Assembly (NCBI GenBank): GCA_018110825.1
Contig: JAGBCL010000095.1
Coordinates: 186,001-250,000 of the forward strand
Direction of reading: 5' to 3'
DNA length: 64,000 nt
Origin: Oscillospiraceae bacterium
GTDB taxonomy: Bacteria > Bacillota > Clostridia > Oscillospirales > Ruminococcaceae
Shown piece after piece: positions 1 to 9,500 of the stretch. Made by a program: the position numbers and the translations under genes. The notes under the pieces are model-generated. The model was given only the letters and a program-made list of their open reading frames with translations. It searched no databases and was not told the DNA's origin. Within the stretch, counting starts at the first letter, position 1. Every line of letters starts with the position of its first letter.

Positions 1-312
1 GATGGAATGTCAAAGGAAGAAGAAAAGAAAAAGCTTGAGGCAGAAAAGAAGGACAAGGCTGAAACAACAATGCGTGAGGCAGCGGTAATGTTCGGTAAGC
101 TTTATCTCCCTGCTGATATTGCGAAAATGAATATTTTCAAATCACCTTTCAGTGATGTAAAGGACTCAGACAAGGAAGCAGGATATCTTGCAGTTGCATA
201 TGAAAAGGGATTTGTAACAGGCTCAGACGGAAAGCTTGGCGGAAGCAATACAATTACCCGTGCAGAGGCTGTACAGATTATGTATGATTACCTCAAAAAG
301 ATTTCAAAATAA
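1..312 (+). CDS. SLH-domain protein, C-terminal fragment
   Basis: Only the 3' end lies in the window. The frame is open back to base 1, so the true start is upstream. The visible part begins with a Lys/Glu-rich helix and continues as an S-layer homology domain, with FSDV and then ITRAEAVQIMYDYL near the end. SLH domains usually bind secondary cell-wall polymers and anchor exported proteins to the envelope. The enzymatic or structural part of the protein is not visible, so its specific function is unknown. A perfect hairpin terminator follows directly. Confidence 0.75.
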   Translation, partial: DGMSKEEEKKKLEAEKKDKAETTMREAAVMFGKLYLPADIAKMNIFKSPFSDVKDSDKEAGYLAVAYEKGFVTGSDGKLGGSNTITRAEAVQIMYDYLKKISK

Positions 313-316
313 AAAT

Positions 317-340
317 AAAGGGTACCGAAAGGTACCCTTT
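317..340. terminator. Bidirectional intrinsic terminator
   Basis: Arms AAAGGGTACC and GGTACCCTTT form a perfect 10-bp stem around a GAAA loop. The A/T flanks suit both strands. It sits between the convergent SLH gene and the CAP gene. Confidence 0.85.
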
Positions 341-351
341 AATCTTTGTAA

Positions 352-1338
352 TTAATCAGTAAAAACCTGAACCCAGTAGTAGCCGTAACCGAATGTGGTT
401 TCTACAAGTGCCACACCGATTTTTTCAGCATCAGCACTAAGAATGTTATCTCTGTGTCCGGTTGACCTCATCCATGTGCTCATTACCTCTTCAGCATCTC
501 TCTGACCTGCAGCAATGTTTTCAGCCGCATGTCCGTATGTTATACCATTTTCGGAAAGTGCAGTGAAACAGTTTGTACCGTTAGGTCGTGTATGTGAAAG
601 ATTGTTAAGCAGTTCTTCTGCACGAAGCTTTGCTACTTTATTGAGAGAATCGTCCATCACAAGTTTTGGAAGACCGGCTGCTTCACGTTCTTCATTTACA
701 AGGTCTACAACCTTTACTTCTTCGCTTACTGAAGAAGTTGAGCTTGCAGATGAACTTGTTGATGAAGTGTTCTTACCGGTAACATTTACAGTAATTGTTT
801 CCATTGTGGTTTTGGAGTAACCCTTTGCATAAACCTTGATTAATGCAGAACCTGCAGCCTTACCTTTGATTTTGAATTTAAGCTTATCGCCGTCCCATTT
901 AACGGAAGTAATTGTGCATTTTTCAGGGGCGCCATTGCTGTAAGAGATTTTCTTTGAACCTTTGACACTTACAGTAGCAGTAATTGTCTTTCCGATACCT
1001 ACCGATACCTTTTCTTTTTCAGCTGTAATAAAAGACTTCTTTACAGTAATCTTGCATTTAAGATTTTTTTTGCCGACCTTGGCAATAATGTGTGTAGTAC
1101 CTGAGCCTACACCTACGATTTTAGCGGTATTGCCTTTTGAAGATTTGATTTTAGCAACAGATTCATCACGGGATGACCATGTAACTTTATCTGCATTGCT
1201 TACTTTAAGTGTTACAGAGTATCCGATTGGCAGACTTGCTGTAGATTTATTCAGCTTTGGTGAAGCTGCAGAAGCGGGAATAACGCAAAGCGAGCAAACC
1301 ATTACAACTGCCATGAGAATGCTTAAAAGCTTTTTCAT
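352..1338 (-). CDS. Secreted CAP (SCP-like) domain protein with BIG2-like repeats
   Basis: A 328-residue exported protein. Residues 1-24 are a signal peptide (MKKLLSILMAVVMVCSLCV followed by an ASA cleavage motif). Two bacterial Ig-like (BIG2-type) segments follow, at about 27-100 and 105-190. A Ser/Thr linker then leads to a C-terminal CAP domain (about 210-328) with the motifs SHTRPNG, AENIA, GHRDNIL and YYWVQVF. CAP proteins in Clostridia (YkwD type) are extracellular and of poorly known function. The start at 1338 is chosen over an upstream ATG because a GGAGGAA ribosome site precedes it and the signal peptide begins there. It has its own promoter. The BIG2 segment resembles that of the GH5 protein at 44.8-46.2 kb. 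Confidence 0.9.
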   Translation of the reverse strand: MKKLLSILMAVVMVCSLCVIPASAASPKLNKSTASLPIGYSVTLKVSNADKVTWSSRDESVAKIKSSKGNTAKIVGVGSGTTHIIAKVGKKNLKCKITVKKSFITAEKEKVSVGIGKTITATVSVKGSKKISYSNGAPEKCTITSVKWDGDKLKFKIKGKAAGSALIKVYAKGYSKTTMETITVNVTGKNTSSTSSSASSTSSVSEEVKVVDLVNEEREAAGLPKLVMDDSLNKVAKLRAEELLNNLSHTRPNGTNCFTALSENGITYGHAAENIAAGQRDAEEVMSTWMRSTGHRDNILSADAEKIGVALVETTFGYGYYWVQVFTD

Positions 1339-1369
1339 TTTTAATTCCTCCCAAAATATTGTTATTGAA

Positions 1370-1398
1370 ATTATACACAAAAAAATTCCATTTGTCAA
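1370..1398 (-). promoter_or_regulatory. SigA-type promoter of the CAP gene
   Basis: On the minus strand, TTGACA (1393-1398) and TATAAT (1370-1375) are 17 bp apart. This is a perfect consensus, 31 nt upstream of the start codon. Confidence 0.9.
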
Positions 1399-1411
1399 CA
1401 ATATAATCATA

Positions 1412-1441
1412 TTGACTGACAATGCACTTTTGTGGTATACT
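1412..1441 (+). promoter_or_regulatory. SigA-type promoter of the DUF3783-ArsC pair
   Basis: TTGACT (1412-1417), an 18-bp spacer, then TATACT (1436-1441), with a start codon at 1463. It is divergent from the CAP promoter. Confidence 0.75.
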
Positions 1442-1462
1442 ATTCCAAAAGGAGTTGTCATA

Positions 1463-1855
1463 ATGAAAGCAAGAATTATTCCGACAATACCTGAAACGGT
1501 GTTGCATTACAATATCGGTACGAAAAAGCTGCTTCTGGAGCAGACAGCGGCTTCACTCAATATGAAGTGTGGCGAAATTCCTTATGATAAGGCAGGGGAA
1601 AGCATAGGCTTCCTTGCGGGGTATAACGGCTTCACGTCAAATGGTACGTCTATTACAGCAGAGGGTGAGTGCCTGATTTTTTCGGGAATAGACAGCAAGC
1701 GCCTTGATATGCTTCTGAAAGCAATGAGAATGGCGGGGCTGAATGTTCCGCTGAAAGCGATTGTTACCGCAACAAATCAGAACAAAAGCGTGGAGTGGCT
1801 TTTAGAGGAGCTTAAAAAGGAACACGAGGCAATGACAAGGAGAAACGGACAATGA
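1463..1855 (+). CDS. DUF3783 domain protein
   Basis: A 130-residue cytoplasmic protein. The second half contains FSGIDSKRLDMLLKAMR and LKAIVTATNQ, typical of DUF3783 proteins, which are small and uncharacterised in Clostridia. The start at 1463 follows an AAAGGAG site at 7-nt spacing; a longer open frame upstream is antisense to the CAP gene and is not used. The stop overlaps the next start by 4 nt (ATGA), so the pair is probably translationally coupled. Function unknown. Confidence 0.8.
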   Translation: MKARIIPTIPETVLHYNIGTKKLLLEQTAASLNMKCGEIPYDKAGESIGFLAGYNGFTSNGTSITAEGECLIFSGIDSKRLDMLLKAMRMAGLNVPLKAIVTATNQNKSVEWLLEELKKEHEAMTRRNGQ

Positions 1856-2184
1856 ACATACAAATCTTCGGAAAATCAAAGTGCTTCGACACTAAAAAAG
1901 CGGAGCGTTACTTCAAGGAGCGTGGGGTGAAATTCCAGTCGGTGGATATTCTCTCCAAGGGTCTGAGCAAGGGAGAGCTTGACAGCGTTTGCAAGGCTGT
2001 TGGCGGACTTGAAAAGCTTATTGATGAAAACAGCAAGGACTACTGCAATATTAAGTATCTTCTTGATGACGCAAAGGCGGATAAGCTTGCGGAGTGTCCC
2101 AAGCTGTATAAAACACCTATAGTCCGCAACGGCAGGCAAGCTACGGTTGGGTACTGCCCCGACGTGTGGAAGAACTGGGAATAA
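1852..2184 (+). CDS. ArsC/Spx-family thioredoxin-fold protein
   Basis: A 110-residue protein with the arsenate reductase (ArsC-family) fold. It has an N-terminal beta strand MNIQIFG and a CFDTKKAERYF helix with a single active-site-type Cys at residue 11. The C-terminal TPIVRNG is the cis-Pro segment. Members include arsenate reductases, Spx regulators and many redox proteins of unknown substrate. There is no CxxC of the Spx type, so a reductase-like role is more likely, but the substrate cannot be read from the sequence. It overlaps the DUF3783 gene by 4 nt. Confidence 0.8.
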   Translation: MNIQIFGKSKCFDTKKAERYFKERGVKFQSVDILSKGLSKGELDSVCKAVGGLEKLIDENSKDYCNIKYLLDDAKADKLAECPKLYKTPIVRNGRQATVGYCPDVWKNWE

Positions 2185-2193
2185 AAACGAATT

Positions 2194-2222
2194 GAGGATA
2201 CCATGCAGGTGTCCTCTTTTTT
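2194..2222 (+). terminator. Intrinsic terminator
   Basis: GAGGATACC and GGTGTCCTC pair over 9 bp (one G-U) around ATGCA, followed by TTTTTT. Confidence 0.85.
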
Positions 2223-2235
2223 GTACTCTTTATGC

Positions 2236-2264
2236 TTTACTTTTGGTGCATTTTGTGCTATAAT
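2236..2264 (+). promoter_or_regulatory. Probable promoter of the GNAT-addAB operon
   Basis: TTTACT (2236-2241), a 17-bp spacer, then a consensus TATAAT (2259-2264), 34 nt before the GNAT start. The -35 box is weak. Confidence 0.6.
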
Positions 2265-2297
2265 TTATTCTATTATGTTATATTACGGAGATGTAAA

Positions 2298-2771
2298 ATG
2301 ATAAGAAAATTTGAAGCGGCTGACCTTGAGCGTGTGATGGAAATATGGATTGACTCAAACCTTGACGCTCACAGCTTTATCCCTGCGGATTACTGGCAGA
2401 CGCACTTTGCAGGTGCAAAGGAAGCTATTGCCGCCGCAGAGGTTTATGTTTACGAAATTGACGGCAGAATTGCCGCATTTATGGGAATAAAAAACAGACA
2501 TATCGAGGGTATTTTTGTTGATTCAAAGTATAGGTCGCAGGGCATTGGCAAGGAACTTCTTGACCACGCAAAAGGCTTGTATAACAAGCTTACGCTGAGC
2601 GTTTACAAGCGTAATGCAAGGGCGGCGGAATTCTATCTGCGTGAGGGGTTTGCCGGTGACCGTGAGCAGATGGATTTCGATACCTGTGAAACGGAAATTT
2701 TTATGAAGTGGGAAAATGGTGAGGCGAAAAATGAAAAGCTCAATTCTTACAGAAACATTTTTTCATCGTGA
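2298..2771 (+). CDS. GNAT-family N-acetyltransferase
   Basis: A 157-residue acetyltransferase. The acetyl-CoA binding segment is IEGIFVDSKYRSQGIGKELL, with the RSQGIG loop. The C-terminal motif is AAEFYLREGF. The acceptor substrate is unknown. Start 2298 (MIRKFEAADL) is used because residues upstream in frame do not belong to the fold and the promoter lies there. Its 3' end overlaps the next gene by about 40 nt in another frame, which suggests one transcript. Confidence 0.85.
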   Translation: MIRKFEAADLERVMEIWIDSNLDAHSFIPADYWQTHFAGAKEAIAAAEVYVYEIDGRIAAFMGIKNRHIEGIFVDSKYRSQGIGKELLDHAKGLYNKLTLSVYKRNARAAEFYLREGFAGDREQMDFDTCETEIFMKWENGEAKNEKLNSYRNIFSS

Positions 2772-3258
2772 TGCACTTGAAGTCGCCCCTGACCTTGTGG
2801 GAAAGCTTATTGTGCGTACCCTTGATGACGGCAGCGAGGTAACTCTCCGCATAACCGAAACTGAGGCTTACCGAGGCGAGGAGGATACCGCCTGTCACGC
2901 AAGCAAGGGACGTACTCCGAGGACGGAACTTCTTTACGGAAAAAGCGGTGTGATTTATGTGTATCTTTGCTACGGTATGCACTGGCTGATGAATGTTATT
3001 ACAGGCGAGGAAGGACAACCTCAGGGGGTGCTTTTCCGTGCGTGTGAGGTTTACGACGGACCTGCAAAGCTGACGAAAAAGCTTGGTATTGACAAAAGCT
3101 TCAACGGCGAAAGCTTCTGCGGCAATCCGAGAATAAGAATTGAAGATGACGGCTATCGTGCCGAAATAGAAACGCTGCCCCGTGTGGGGATAAATTATGC
3201 AACTCCCGAGTACCGTGATATACTCTGGAGATTTGCCGACAAGAACAGAAAAAAGTGA
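2731..3258 (+). CDS. DNA-3-methyladenine glycosylase (AAG/Mpg family)
   Basis: A base-excision repair glycosylase of about 175 residues that removes alkylated purines such as 3-methyladenine. Family marks are LVGKLIVRT, ITETEAYRGEEDTACHA, RTELLYGKSGVIYVYLCYGMH (general-base Glu in ETEAY) and FCGNPRI. The start at 2731 is preferred over 2716 because GGTGAGG lies 5-8 nt before it. It is embedded between a GNAT gene and addB, so the cluster is repair-themed. Confidence 0.9.
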   Translation: MKSSILTETFFHRDALEVAPDLVGKLIVRTLDDGSEVTLRITETEAYRGEEDTACHASKGRTPRTELLYGKSGVIYVYLCYGMHWLMNVITGEEGQPQGVLFRACEVYDGPAKLTKKLGIDKSFNGESFCGNPRIRIEDDGYRAEIETLPRVGINYATPEYRDILWRFADKNRKK

Positions 3259-3268
3259 GGGGAAGGTT

Positions 3269-6200
3269 ATGCTCAACATTATAACCGGCGGTGCAGGCTG
3301 TGGAAAGACATACGAAATGATGAGCCGTATTGAAGCCGCTGTAAAGGCTGACAAGGACGTGCTTGTGATAATTCCTGACCAGTTTTCCTTTGAGTTTGAC
3401 CGTGCGCTTTACGAGCGTATAGGTATGACTTTGTTCAATCGTGTTGAAGTGCTTTCCTTTGCAAGATGTGCAAAGGAAATTTTTATAAAGCACGGCGGAT
3501 TGAAGGGCAGATATGCTGATGATATTGTGAAGAACATCATGATGTTCCGTACGCTGAAAACCCTTTCGGAAAGAGAGGGACTCTGCTTCTACAATCGTCA
3601 GGCGAAATCTCCGATGTTTGTGGAAAGTGGTCTTGATATTGTAAAGGAACTTACTCTCAGCGGCATAACTGCTGAACATCTTACCGATTGCGTAAACGGA
3701 CTTGACGAGAATATCCGTGACAAGGTTTCTGATATTGCACTGATTTATTCGGAATATGAAAAGCTGCTTTCTGCAAGCGGCTATAAGGACGGCGAGGGTG
3801 ATATTTCCGAGGCGGCAAAACGTGCTCAGCTCCATGGATATTTTTGCGGTAAAACTGTGTTCATCGACTCGTTCAAAAGCTTTACGGCAGATGAATATGC
3901 TTTCCTTGAGGCAGTAATCTGTCAGAGCGAAAGTACAACAGTTTGTCTTGCAACTGCAGACGAAACTGCAAAGGATTTTTCAGTTTTTGAAACTGTAAAC
4001 AATACCCGTAACAAGCTTGTTCGCATTGCATTGGAACACGGTATCAAAATTGAAACAACCATGCTGCGTGAGCCGAAACGTTTCAAAAATCACGAACTGA
4101 CTTTTCTCAGCGGAAATATCCTGCGTTATGTCCGTGAAAAGTATAACGGTGAGTGCAGTGCAGTAAAGGTATACCGCTCATCGGACAGCTATGGAGAAGG
4201 CGATTTTGTATGTTCGGAGATACGCAGACTTGTTATGGAAGAGGGCTACAGTTACAATGATATAGCAGTTCTTGCCCGTCAGAAGGAAACATATTCTTCG
4301 GTAATGGAAAGTGCCTTTGAACGTTACGATATACCGTTTTATACCGATGAAAGCTATACTGCTTCCCATAAGGCATTGTTTATTTTTGTACGTACTGCAT
4401 TGCTTCTTGCGGCAAATAAAAACGCTTCCACAGAAGAGTGGCTGCGTTATATGAAAACCGGTTTAACGGGGCTTTCCGATGACGAAATTGCAGCAGTGGA
4501 AAGTTACTGCTATAAGTGGAGCGTCGAGGGGGAAATGTGGAGTAGTCCATTTGACCGCGACGAAAAATCAGAAGAGGCTGAGGAAGTAAGAAAACGTGTT
4601 ACAGAACCGATTTGTGTGCTTCGTGAGCAATGTATTGATGCCGATGGTGCGGAAATATGCACGTTTTTGTTGGATTTCTTTGATGAAATCGGGTTGGAAG
4701 AAACTCTCTGTACAATGCATGACAACTGTACAGCTGAGGACGCAGCGGCCCTTTCTGCTGTACGTGAAGTGAAACAGTTGTGGGAGCTTCTCTGTAGTTT
4801 GCTTGAAACCATGAATAAGGTTCTTGCTGAAACGAAAACTGACCTTTTGAGCTTTGCTGAACTTTTCGGCAACGCTGTTTCAAAGCTTAAGCTTTCATCG
4901 CCGCCTCAGACTCTAGACAGTGTTCAGTTCATGGCCGCACATACAGCACGCCTTGCTGAACCGAAAGTGATATTTGTAATCGGTGCAAATGAAGGAGTTT
5001 TTCCATATGCAGCAAAGTCGTCGGGTCTGTTCAGTGAACGTGACCGACTTGCACTTGAAACGGCTGGAATAGCCCTTTCGGGAAGTGCAAAGGACAAGCT
5101 TTCTGAGGAAAGATTTGTTGCCTATTCGGTTCTTTCAGGTGCATCTGAAAAGGTGTATGTCAGCTGTTCAATGTCGGATATTTCAGGCAAGCCTCTTTAT
5201 CCGTCGCTTGTTATCAATCAGCTTTGTGAAATGTTCGGGAATGATATTTCTTCCGACTTTAACAGCCGAGGTCTTCTTTCTTTCTGCACAACAGCCGATG
5301 CGGCTTATTATCAGTATGTTCAGAACTATAAACGTAATGATATTGCGTCTGCAAGCCTTTTTGCCGCACTTAATGAAATTCCTGAATATTCAGCACGAAT
5401 CGAGTACCTGAAAAGCGTTGAAAATGAAGGCGAACATTATCTTACTCCTCAGACGGGAAAACGGCTTTTCGGTACAACCGTTTCAATGTCTGCATCACGT
5501 TTTGAGGATTACAATAAATGTCCGTTTGTTTATTACTGCGAAAAGGGACTGAGAATTTATCCGCCTGAAAAGGTAGAGCTTGATAAGCCGTCAAAGGGCA
5601 ATGTTATTCATTACTGCCTTTGCGAAATATTAAGCGCAAATAACAAGGCTGATTTTGAAGCGTTAAGTCGTGAGCAACTCAGCAAGCAGGTGAAATTCCA
5701 TCTTGACAACTATTATAACAGCAGCGCAGTCGGAGGCGATTACGGCAAAACAAGACGCTTCAAAGCGGCATATAAAAGTCTTGCGGATACTCTTACTGAC
5801 ATACTTGTACGCCTTTCGGACGAATTCAGACAGAGCAGTTTTGTTCCATGCGAATATGAGTATAAAATCGGAAGGGACGGAAAGGGAAAAGCACTGAAGC
5901 TTGTTACGGAAAATGGCATAACCGTGTATTTCGAAGGCACGGTAGACCGTGTCGATATGTATGAAAATGACGGGAAAATGTATATCAGGGTTGTGGATTA
6001 CAAATCGGGAATAAAGGAATTCAGATTTGAAGATTTGCTTTACGGAATCAACATGCAGATGCTGTTGTATCTGTTTGCACTTACCGATGAAAACAATGAA
6101 GGAAAGTATGGAAATGCTGTTCCTTCAGGTGTGCTTTATATGCCTGCAAAGGACGTAGCTCCGTCACTTGAACGTGATGACGACGATACCGTAAGAATCT

Positions 6201-6580
6201 ATAATGATACTTTCAGAATGAAGGGTGCCGTTCTTTGTGACAAGGATGTAATTTCAGCTATGGAAAAGGATATAAGCGGCAATTTTATTCCGGTAAGGGC
6301 AAAGACTGACGGTACATATTATGCGGCATCAAAGCTTGTTACCCGTAATCAGATTGAAAATCTGCGCAGGTATGCTTATGAACTTATGAAAGAAACAGCG
6401 GATAATATTACCGGAGGAAAAATTCAGGCAAGTCCGTTGAAGCAGGGAACGAAGCTTCCTTGTTCTTATTGCAACTATAAGAGCATATGCGGCAATTATC
6501 CGCCGTTAAATCCGAGAGTGTACGATGAAAATTCATTGCAGAGAATAAATGAAATAATGAAGGACGGTGAAGAAGGGTGA
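3269..6580 (+). CDS. addB: ATP-dependent nuclease subunit AddB
   Basis: A 1103-residue subunit of the AddAB helicase-nuclease that processes double-strand DNA ends for recombination. The N-terminus has a Walker A GGAGCGKT (residues 7-14). The C-terminal RecB-type nuclease contains VDYKSG. Four cysteines expected to hold a 4Fe-4S cluster are visible: C751 in NKCPFVYYC, then C1065, C1068 and C1074 in PCSYCNYKSIC. The start at 3269 follows GAGGGGAAGG; residues further upstream overlap the glycosylase gene. The stop overlaps addA's GTG start, so translation is coupled. Confidence 0.95.
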   Translation: MLNIITGGAGCGKTYEMMSRIEAAVKADKDVLVIIPDQFSFEFDRALYERIGMTLFNRVEVLSFARCAKEIFIKHGGLKGRYADDIVKNIMMFRTLKTLSEREGLCFYNRQAKSPMFVESGLDIVKELTLSGITAEHLTDCVNGLDENIRDKVSDIALIYSEYEKLLSASGYKDGEGDISEAAKRAQLHGYFCGKTVFIDSFKSFTADEYAFLEAVICQSESTTVCLATADETAKDFSVFETVNNTRNKLVRIALEHGIKIETTMLREPKRFKNHELTFLSGNILRYVREKYNGECSAVKVYRSSDSYGEGDFVCSEIRRLVMEEGYSYNDIAVLARQKETYSSVMESAFERYDIPFYTDESYTASHKALFIFVRTALLLAANKNASTEEWLRYMKTGLTGLSDDEIAAVESYCYKWSVEGEMWSSPFDRDEKSEEAEEVRKRVTEPICVLREQCIDADGAEICTFLLDFFDEIGLEETLCTMHDNCTAEDAAALSAVREVKQLWELLCSLLETMNKVLAETKTDLLSFAELFGNAVSKLKLSSPPQTLDSVQFMAAHTARLAEPKVIFVIGANEGVFPYAAKSSGLFSERDRLALETAGIALSGSAKDKLSEERFVAYSVLSGASEKVYVSCSMSDISGKPLYPSLVINQLCEMFGNDISSDFNSRGLLSFCTTADAAYYQYVQNYKRNDIASASLFAALNEIPEYSARIEYLKSVENEGEHYLTPQTGKRLFGTTVSMSASRFEDYNKCPFVYYCEKGLRIYPPEKVELDKPSKGNVIHYCLCEILSANNKADFEALSREQLSKQVKFHLDNYYNSSAVGGDYGKTRRFKAAYKSLADTLTDILVRLSDEFRQSSFVPCEYEYKIGRDGKGKALKLVTENGITVYFEGTVDRVDMYENDGKMYIRVVDYKSGIKEFRFEDLLYGINMQMLLYLFALTDENNEGKYGNAVPSGVLYMPAKDVAPSLERDDDDTVRIYNDTFRMKGAVLCDKDVISAMEKDISGNFIPVRAKTDGTYYAASKLVTRNQIENLRRYAYELMKETADNITGGKIQASPLKQGTKLPCSYCNYKSICGNYPPLNPRVYDENSLQRINEIMKDGEEG

Positions 6581-9500
6581 GCTGGACAAACGAACAGCTG
6601 AATGCGATAAATGCAAGAGAAACTGGAGTTATTGTTTCAGCGGCGGCAGGAAGCGGAAAAACCTCAGTTCTTGTTGAAAGACTTCTCAGAATTCTTTCCG
6701 ACACGGAGAATAAAACACCTGCCGACAGACTTATTGTAGTAACTTTCACAAATGACGCCGCAGCTCAGATGAAGCAAAGACTCTCAGCGGCACTTTCGGA
6801 GCAGATAGGCAGAGAGCCTGACAATCTGTGGCTTTGCCGTCAGCAGGCACTTCTTCAGACTGCAAAAATTTCTACAATACATTCATTCTGCTTTGACCTG
6901 ATAAGGGAAAATATCCGTTCCCTGGATGTTTCTGCCGGATTCAGAATTCTTGATGATGCGGAAGAGGGCTTGCTTAAAAGACAAGCTGCAGAAAACACCT
7001 TTGAAATTTTTTACAGCAAGTATCCTGAAAAAATCAGCAGGCTTTCAGATTTCTTCAGCGGCAGCGAAAGAAGCGACCGTCAGCTGGAGGAAAACCTGTT
7101 GAAAATATACGATTTTCTTATGTCTGTACCATATTATGAGGATTGGATTAAAGAGCGTATTGACTTTTGGGAAAGAGGTTTTATACCTGCCACGGACCCT
7201 CTTTCGGAAATTTACCTGAACAAGCTGGAAAGTGTGTACAGAAATATTCTTATGAAAGCAGAATATGCGGGAGAATATTATTTTAATGAATTCGGCAAGC
7301 AGTCTGATGCAATATGTGAAGAGATTGACAGGCTCAGATTGATGATAAAGAATATTACATCTGATGAGTATGACTGGGATAAACGTGTTCTTATGCCTGC
7401 ACAGTCGAAAAAAAGCATAAGCTTTCCTCGTGGCATGGATGATTATCATAAAGAAATTTCAGAGAAAATCAAAAGCATAAGAAACGGCTATAAAGAAATT
7501 CTGAAAAAAATTCCGGAGAATATTTTTACGTATGACGATATATGTTCGGATTATAAGATTCATGCGGAAATCATGAAGGATTTGCAGGACTTGATAAGGA
7601 CTTTTTCAGAAGAAGTCGGAAAGCTTAAAACGGAAAAAAATGCGCTTGGCTTTTCTGATGCGGAACAGCTTGCGATAAAGCTGCTTACCGAAAAAGACAG
7701 CGATGGAGCAATTTGCAGAACCCCGCTTGCCCGTGAACTTTCTGATTATTACAGCATGATTATGATTGATGAATTTCAGGACGCAAACAATAATCAGGAT
7801 TTGATTTTCAAGATTCTTTCCAAAGACGGAACTGCCGAAAAAGGCGGAACCAATTTGTTTGTTGTAGGTGATGTAAAACAATCCATTTACCGTTTCAGAC
7901 TGGCTAATCCGAAGCTGTTTATCGATGCACTGAACAAGTCAGATGAGTACAGCGGAGATGGTTTCGAGGGGACAAATGCAGCGATTTTCCTTAACCGTAA
8001 TTTCCGAAGCAGTGAGCAGGTAATTGATTTTGTCAACTATGTTTTCAGCAGTCTTATGAGCCGTACTACAGGCGAAGTGGATTATACAGAATCGGAAGCT
8101 CTTGTGAAGGGTCTGGAGTATCCTGAAGCAGACCGTACTACGGAGTTTATAATAGTTCCTACTACTGATTCGGAAGATGAGGACGGGAATCCTATTGATG
8201 AGGCATATGCAGCTGCACAGAAAATCAGTACCATGATAGGAGTTAGTCAGGTTTACGATAAAGGGGTACTTCGTCCCTGCGAGCCAAGAGATTTTTGTAT
8301 TCTTTTGCGAGGAAAGGCAGAAGCAGAAGCTTATGCGGAAGCACTTGCAGCAAGGGGCATTAAGGCACATGCCGAAGAACCTGAGGGGTATCTTGAATCA
8401 AGAGAAATATCAGTACTTATCAACTTGTTAGCGGTTATTGATAACCCTATGCAGAATATACCATTAACATCCGTGCTGATGTCTCCGATGTTTATGCTTA
8501 CAGCAGAGGAAATGGCACTTCTTGCGATTGCTAAGGGTAAGGACGAAGAAAAATATTTCCGTGTTATAAAACGGATTCTTGACGGTGAAACAGAAATTGA
8601 TAAGGAAACGGTACTGTATAAAAAGCTTGAGCGTTTTATGAGCGTTTTTGACAAACTGCGTTACTGTGCCGCATCTCAGAGACTGGAACGATTCATACGT
8701 ACAATTTATGACAGCACAGATTTTCTTTCTGCGGTTCAGGTATTCCGTGACGGAAGTCAGAAGCGTGCAAATCTGCGTCTGCTTCTTGATGTTGCGGAAA
8801 GTTATGAGAAAAATTCGGGCGGAGGTATATCAGGTTTTGTAAGGTATGTGGATATGATTATCCGTAAAAACAGCGACCTGAAACGTGCGTCAACGGTTTC
8901 TGCGGCAGATAACGCTGTTTCTGTCAAGACAATCCATAAGTCTAAGGGGCTGGAGTATCCGTTTGTATTTTTGTGCGGTACATCCAAGAAGTTCAATGAA
9001 AGTGATGTAAACAGCAGAATGATTATAAATCCCGATTTCGGTCTGGGATTTAAGATTCAGGACAGGGCAAACCTCAAGTCATATAATTCGTTTCCTCTTT
9101 ATGTTATGCGCAGAATTGAGCGGGATAACCTTGCAAGTGAGGAAATGCGCCTTTTGTATGTTGCACTTACCCGTGCGAGGGAGCGGCTTTTTATAACAGT
9201 TTCAGACAGCGAAAAAGTCAGAAAAAAAATATCATCTGTAAGCGATGAGATTATTATTTCGGGAGGACTTACAGCAGATATGATTTCTTCTGCAAATTCA
9301 ATGCTGTACTGGATTTCAGCAGCAATGCTGGTTCATCCTGACGGTGAATGGTTCCGTGACGGAAATCCTGTTCCTCAGGTAAAGGAAGCACCCGCAGTCA
9401 GATTTTCCGTAATTAAGCCTGACAGCCGCAGCAGGGAGAATGAAAAGGAAGATGTTGTGTTTCCTGATAGTGCTGAAGTGCAGCAACTCAAAGATTTTTT

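Noticed and set aside
515-1855. Long plus-strand open frame antisense to the CAP gene
   Set aside because: Only its last 130 codons (from 1463) form a real gene; the rest mirrors the CAP gene and lacks a ribosome site.
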